DNA of 64,000 bases from Bacteroidota bacterium (GTDB lineage Bacteria; Bacteroidota; Bacteroidia; B-17B0; Aurantibacillaceae): assembly GCA_021155905.1 (NCBI GenBank), contig JAJNBG010000009.1, positions 1 to 64,000 on the forward strand. Direction: 5' to 3'. The first letter of the stretch is position 1. Each line of letters begins with the position of its first letter. The notes beneath the pieces are model-generated. The model was not told the origin of the DNA. It did no database searches and saw nothing but the letters and a program-made list of their open reading frames with translations. Both the position numbers and the translations under genes were made by a program. This document shows positions 60,006 through 64,000 of the stretch, piece after piece.

Positions 60006-61631
60006 CTATGGTTTTGGTAAGGAAAAATAAAAAGCGGCACCTCCATCGACTTTCCCTTCTGCCCAAACTCTTCCACCGTGCCGGGAAATAATTTTACTGA
60101 TGATCGCTAATCCGATACCGGTTCCCTCAAATTCTTCCTGGCCATGAAGTCTTTGAAATACTTTAAATAATTTATCATAGTAAAGCATGTTAAAACCAAC
60201 GCCATTATCTTTTACATAATAAACATTTTCTGAATCTTCACTGAAAGAGCCGATTTCAATAACCGGATGATCTTTCTTTCTTGAAAATTTTATGGCGTTT
60301 GAAATAAGGTTAACAAATACCTGTCTTAACAATGCACTGTCACCAAATCCTGGCAGTAAGTCATGAATAACTATTTTTCTGGAACCATTTTCAATCTTTT
60401 TATTGCTGAGGCCCGTGTCTGAAAAATCAAGAAGCACTGAATCGACAAGGTCTTTGATTTCAATCGGTGTTTTTTGTATTTCGCCTTTACCCAGACGCGA
60501 AAACGATAGCAAGTCGTCTATCAGTTGTCCCATTCTTAAGGTTTCTTTTTTAATCAGGAGCATTAAGCTCTTTCCATCATCATTGATATTATCTCCATGA
60601 TTTTTTTCCAGGATATAAGTATATCCGCTAATGGTTCGTAGGGGTGCTCTTAGATCATGAGACACTGAATAGCTGAAAGATTCTAACTCTGAATTTACCT
60701 TTTCAAGATCAAGCAATAACTTACTTTTTTGTTCCTCCGCCTCCAATCGTTTTGAAATATCATATACGACGGAGATCATGCAGGGTTTTCCATTTATAAC
60801 AATAGGGTCTAATGAAAAGATGGCAGTCCCTTTTTCTCCGGTTTTTTTAGTAAAAGTAAATTCATAGTTATCGAGGGTACCATGTTTTATAAACGTATCT
60901 TTTATAATTTCGTGATCATCATAAGTCATGTAGCCAATCTCGAGGGCAGATTTGCCAATGATGTCCTCGTACTGATAGCCTATCATTTTTAAATAGGTCT
61001 TATTGATATCTATGATTTGAAAATTTTCGGCACTAAATAAGCAGATGCCGGAAGGACTCAATTGAAACACTTTACGAAATCTTTCTTCACTTTCCTTAAG
61101 CTGAACTTCTGTTAAATTCGCCGCTTTAAGGAAGAGAAAAAATAGAATATTGAATAGAATCATAGCCCCAAAAAAATTCGCGAGTGTAATGAATGGATAG
61201 GGTGAAGGGATGAGTTTAAATGCCTGAAGTATCACTACAACGACGAAACCTGAAAGAAGTGCCAGCATCCAGAACACTCCTTGTTTTCCTTTTGAAAGAA
61301 ACAGAGCAAAGGGAAGATAGGTGAAGGCCCATATAATACCGGTCTTCTCCCATCCGCCTGTTGCAAATAGCGATATAACAATACAGGTGCCGGTAGCAAG
61401 ACTAATGTTGGTCGCTCTCTTAAAATTGTCTGTTTTTTTTAAAACAGCATAGTTGACTAAAAAACTGATCAAGCCGGCAAGATGTACAGCTTGCAAAAAA
61501 ATGCCACCGATCACAAAGTAAAACAGAAGAAAAAACGTAATGCAATAAAGAACTGCAATTAATGTATAGGCATTGACAATAGCAATATTTGGATCATTGA
61601 TCTGGTTATTATTGGTCAATGGCTTGCTCAT
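60006..61631 (-). CDS. PAS-domain sensor histidine kinase
   Basis: 541 residues: about five to six transmembrane helices (25-185), one PAS domain (190-310, with RKVFQLSPSGICLFSAENFQ), HisKA with the phosphorylated His in SYSVSHDLRAPLRTISGY (about 327), and HATPase with N-box VFVNLISNAIKFS, G1 VKDNGVGFNM and G2 GTGIGLAIISKI followed by SRHGGRVWAEG. It should autophosphorylate in response to a membrane or cytoplasmic signal. No response regulator is adjacent, so it is an orphan. The signal is unknown. Confidence 0.93.
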   Translation of the reverse strand: MSKPLTNNNQINDPNIAIVNAYTLIAVLYCITFFLLFYFVIGGIFLQAVHLAGLISFLVNYAVLKKTDNFKRATNISLATGTCIVISLFATGGWEKTGIIWAFTYLPFALFLSKGKQGVFWMLALLSGFVVVVILQAFKLIPSPYPFITLANFFGAMILFNILFFLFLKAANLTEVQLKESEERFRKVFQLSPSGICLFSAENFQIIDINKTYLKMIGYQYEDIIGKSALEIGYMTYDDHEIIKDTFIKHGTLDNYEFTFTKKTGEKGTAIFSLDPIVINGKPCMISVVYDISKRLEAEEQKSKLLLDLEKVNSELESFSYSVSHDLRAPLRTISGYTYILEKNHGDNINDDGKSLMLLIKKETLRMGQLIDDLLSFSRLGKGEIQKTPIEIKDLVDSVLLDFSDTGLSNKKIENGSRKIVIHDLLPGFGDSALLRQVFVNLISNAIKFSRKKDHPVIEIGSFSEDSENVYYVKDNGVGFNMLYYDKLFKVFQRLHGQEEFEGTGIGLAIISKIISRHGGRVWAEGKVDGGAAFYFSLPKP

Positions 61632-61929
61632 ATTTAAGAAATGTATATGGTGATTTGGAGATTTTTTTAAATAAGTTAGAACATGTTCGGAGAGTACTGA
61701 ATTTCTTTTTTTTGAAATGAGAAAATTTCGGAGAAAGAGGACGTATTAAAAAGCCAATACTTATGCGGTTGCAAGTTATTTAGAATCTTACATTATCAAT
61801 GTTTAATTCGGTAGAGAAGTGTTTTGAGTAGATAAAGCCTTGTTTTTTTGAGGTTGCAGAAATCGTAATGTTTCAGATTTTTTGGAGATAAAGCGGACCA
61901 TTCATCTACAAAACCAAAAGTATAAAAAT
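61632..61929. other. Intergenic, no gene seen
   Basis: About 298 bases upstream of the histidine kinase. I find only very short frames, no repeat of families A-C and no convincing promoter match; AT-rich runs (TTTTTTTGAAATGAG) dominate. Confidence 0.4.
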
Positions 61930-62874
61930 TTATTTTTTACTCTTCTTTTTATAAGTAACCGTAGCCGCAATAAAAGTCATATTTACCAGCGGTACTTTGA
62001 TCCACTCATCCATGATGCTTTCCCTTATCAGAAGATCTGTTGAACCAAACACAGCAGGTTTTGCCCCGATGTTCATTTGTGAATTAGAAGCATAAATACA
62101 CTCTAACGCAATAATGAAATCATCTGTTACCTGGATATTTTGCCTGGATACATCAATCTCATGCACTTCGGTTTTGCCGATGGAACGAATGAGGATTGGT
62201 TCTTTTAATTCGTTGTTAGAGTTGATCACCTTTACCATACCAAGCGGAGTCAAAACTCTTTTCACTGTTTTTCCTTCCGAATAAATATTGATCCGGAAAA
62301 CAGCTGTGTCATTTGGGCCGAGGCAAGCTTTAAACTGAATTTTATCAATGAAAGTCTGCTGACCTTTTTTAATAGAGATTTTATTTCCTATTTCAATACC
62401 CGCTGATTTTTCACTGATTCCTTTCTCTTTGTAGCGTCGCACGGAAGCTGAATCTTTTTGTTTTAAAGCACTGAGATTGACACACTCCAGGTCGGCCACA
62501 CTTTGTGTCCCTAATATTTTTGTTTCGTATTCATCCGGCCTGACAGTCGTGGTGCTTAATTCGTACACTGCTTCGGTTAAAATGACCGGTGTATTTTGTT
62601 CACATAATTTTTTAAGATCGGCAATGCTCAAAACAGTCGGATAATAACCGATAGATGTTATCTGCAAAGTATCTGAATCTTTTTCGGAAGTGACTTTCAA
62701 ATTAAATGCCCCGTTTTCATCAGTAATAATCCCGAAAGCTTTTGCCGGAATGCCTATGTTAACATAAGGAATACCTTTTTGATTTTTATCTTTTACAATA
62801 CCTTTTAATTCCTGTGACACGCATAGATTTGTCATGGAACAAATTAAGCAAATACAAAGAATAATGAATCTCAT
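61930..62874 (-). CDS. Exported carboxypeptidase-regulatory-like domain protein
   Basis: 314 residues. Signal peptide (FIILCICLICSMTNLCVSQ). Residues 22-100 are a CarboxypepD_reg-like beta-sandwich (GIVKDKNQKGIPYVNIGIPA, GIITDENGAFNLKV, DTLQITSIGYYPTVLS), as at the N termini of TonB-dependent receptors, but no barrel follows. The C-terminal region (IQFKACLGPNDTAVFRINIY, VTDDFIIALECIYA, MTFIAATVTYKKK) is another sandwich. Role unknown; probably a periplasmic or surface accessory protein. It is 24 nt downstream of der on the same strand. Confidence 0.82.
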   Translation of the reverse strand: MRFIILCICLICSMTNLCVSQELKGIVKDKNQKGIPYVNIGIPAKAFGIITDENGAFNLKVTSEKDSDTLQITSIGYYPTVLSIADLKKLCEQNTPVILTEAVYELSTTTVRPDEYETKILGTQSVADLECVNLSALKQKDSASVRRYKEKGISEKSAGIEIGNKISIKKGQQTFIDKIQFKACLGPNDTAVFRINIYSEGKTVKRVLTPLGMVKVINSNNELKEPILIRSIGKTEVHEIDVSRQNIQVTDDFIIALECIYASNSQMNIGAKPAVFGSTDLLIRESIMDEWIKVPLVNMTFIAATVTYKKKSKK

Positions 62875-62898
62875 CGATGATTGACAGTATGAGGGTGA

Positions 62899-64000
62899 TT
62901 AGCTCTTCGCTCTGAAATAAAACGACAAAGGTACACCCGTAAAATTAAAGCTCTCCCGGAATTTATTCTCTAAAAAGCGTTTGTAAGCATCGGTCAGATA
63001 CTGAGGCGAATTACAGAAGAACACAAAAGCGCAAGTGTCTTTAATTTGAGTAACATATTTGATCTTCACAATTTTTCCTTTCACTGCAGGAGGGGGGAAG
63101 TTCTCAATTAATGGTAAGAAATATTCGTTCAGTTTGCTAGTTGGAATCTTGGTTGATTTGTTTTGAAAAACTTCCATAGAAGTTTCAATCACCTTCATGA
63201 TACGCTGTTTCTCAGTGACAGAAGTAAAAATAATTGGTACATCCTTAAACGGCATCATACTGATTCTGATCTGCTCTTCGAAATGTTTAGTGGTCATTGT
63301 ATTTTTTTCTTCAACCAAATCCCACTTATTGACAACAATCACAATTCCTTTATGATTTTTGACGATGAGGTGAATGATATTCAGATCCTGGGATTCAATA
63401 CCCTGTGTTGCATCCAGCATCAATACACAAACATCAGATGTTTCAATAGCATTAATCGTACGCATAACGCTATAAAACTCAATATCTTCATGCACCTTTG
63501 CCTTTTTACGCATACCGGCAGTGTCAATCAATAAGAAATCGTGTCCGAATTTATTATAGCGGGTATGAATAGTATCTCTAGTTGTTCCGGCTATGGCCGT
63601 TACGATATTGCGATCTTCACCCAACAGGGCATTTGTTAAAGAAGATTTTCCAACATTAGGACGACCCACAATGGCAATTTTTGGTAAATGACTGCCTTCA
63701 ATCGCACCTGAGTCTTCAGGAAATGTTTTGACCAATGCATCCAACAGATCTCCCGTTCCCATTCCGCTATTAGAAGACACACAAAATGGATCACCAAGGC
63801 CTAAGCTATAAAATTCCGCGGCATATGAATTTCGCTCGCTGTTATCTACTTTGTTAACGACTAATAAAACCGGTTTTTTACTTCTTCTGACAATGTTTGC
63901 TACATCTTTATCAAATTGAGTAACGCCATCTGTCACGTCCACCATGAATAAAATAGTAGTGCTCTCGTCAACAGCAATCTGAACCTGTTTTCTGATTTCC
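62899..64000 (-). CDS. der: GTPase Der (EngA), N terminus cut by window edge
   Basis: 367 codons are visible, open to the right edge. Der has two GTPase domains in tandem and works in 50S ribosome assembly. Seen here: the end of the first G domain (G3-like ILFMVDVTDG, G4 VNKVDNSER), the whole second G domain (G1 AIVGRPNVGKSSLTNALLGE, G3 DTAGM, G4 VNKWDLVEE) and the C-terminal KH-like domain (KIKYVTQIKDTCAFVFFCN, then RFLENKFRESFNFTGVPLSF). The internal ATG at 63945 is not the start, since the frame continues with conserved sequence. Confidence 0.95.
   Translation of the reverse strand, partial: EIRKQVQIAVDESTTILFMVDVTDGVTQFDKDVANIVRRSKKPVLLVVNKVDNSERNSYAAEFYSLGLGDPFCVSSNSGMGTGDLLDALVKTFPEDSGAIEGSHLPKIAIVGRPNVGKSSLTNALLGEDRNIVTAIAGTTRDTIHTRYNKFGHDFLLIDTAGMRKKAKVHEDIEFYSVMRTINAIETSDVCVLMLDATQGIESQDLNIIHLIVKNHKGIVIVVNKWDLVEEKNTMTTKHFEEQIRISMMPFKDVPIIFTSVTEKQRIMKVIETSMEVFQNKSTKIPTSKLNEYFLPLIENFPPPAVKGKIVKIKYVTQIKDTCAFVFFCNSPQYLTDAYKRFLENKFRESFNFTGVPLSFYFRAKS

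Overview
The window is about 64 kb of ordinary chromosome from a low-GC member of the Bacteroidota, most likely a Sphingobacteria/Flavobacteriia-like gliding lineage. The evidence for this is GldD, a PorP/SprF protein, a CHU_C (gliding motility-associated) giant protein and three proteins with type IX secretion C-terminal signals. Further support comes from L31 type B, a futalosine-type menaquinone enzyme (MqnA), DUF1599/DUF4293/DUF4412/DUF1415 families, few Shine-Dalgarno sites, and several good matches to the Bacteroidota promoter consensus TTTG-N18-20-TAnnTTTG. I see no phage, insertion sequence, CRISPR array or rRNA. One tRNA (Lys, TTT) is present.

Layout. 0-3.5 kb: partial rpmE2, a beta-helix lipoprotein and argS. 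3.6-8.2 kb: a tightly packed run of NAD-sugar epimerase, asparagine synthase-like amidotransferase, glycosyltransferase and dethiobiotin synthase. 8.3-11.6 kb: an arginase-family enzyme, an ABC exporter bracketed by two copies of a palindromic repeat, and a DUF1599 protein. 11.7-17.6 kb: folP, pdxJ, a DCC protein, a beta-propeller lipoprotein, DUF1415, a DUF218 protein, RNase HI and a CDP-alcohol phosphotransferase. 18-22 kb: tRNA-Lys, a small unknown protein and the trio kdnA-kdnB-kdsA, which should make Kdo and convert it to 8-amino-Kdo for lipopolysaccharide. 22-29.5 kb: a secreted T9SS protein, a 16-residue-repeat protein, folA, a DEDDy exonuclease, gpsA, gldD, ssb and a UvrD/PcrA helicase. 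29.5-30.7 kb: a small stress-like islet (55-aa basic protein, hydrophilic protein, BON protein). 31-36.7 kb: porP/sprF with the 1512-aa CHU_C adhesin-like protein. 36.8-43.3 kb: CvfB, a LolC/E-like permease, rbfA and a TPR-SpoIIE phosphatase. 43.3-54 kb: an unusual flavoprotein without redox cysteines, an M1 peptidase with a probable beta-barrel tail, a STAS-like protein, mqnA, an EI24 protein, a Cys/Met PLP enzyme, a lipoprotein and a T9SS subtilase. 54-64 kb: accC-accB, DUF4293, arginine decarboxylase, two DUF4412-like proteins, a sensor kinase, a carboxypeptidase-regulatory-like protein and partial der.

The most interesting points are as follows. (1) The complete kdnA-kdnB-kdsA set implies an amino-Kdo lipopolysaccharide core. 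(2) A recurrent geometry, with the -7 box TAnnTTTG only 3-5 nt before the ATG (genes at 199, 26358, 27088, 40669, 56810, 56982), implies leaderless mRNAs. (3) A TPR-phosphatase (about 43254) and a lipoprotein (about 51800) have signal peptides that begin at CTG and ATC/ATT codons, with no conventional start in the right place. (4) A half-size ABC exporter ends abruptly where a palindromic repeat begins. (5) A dihydrolipoamide dehydrogenase homologue has lost both redox cysteines. (6) An 11-bp inverted repeat surrounds the accB promoter. Coding calls rest on reading the translated sequences; no database search was possible.
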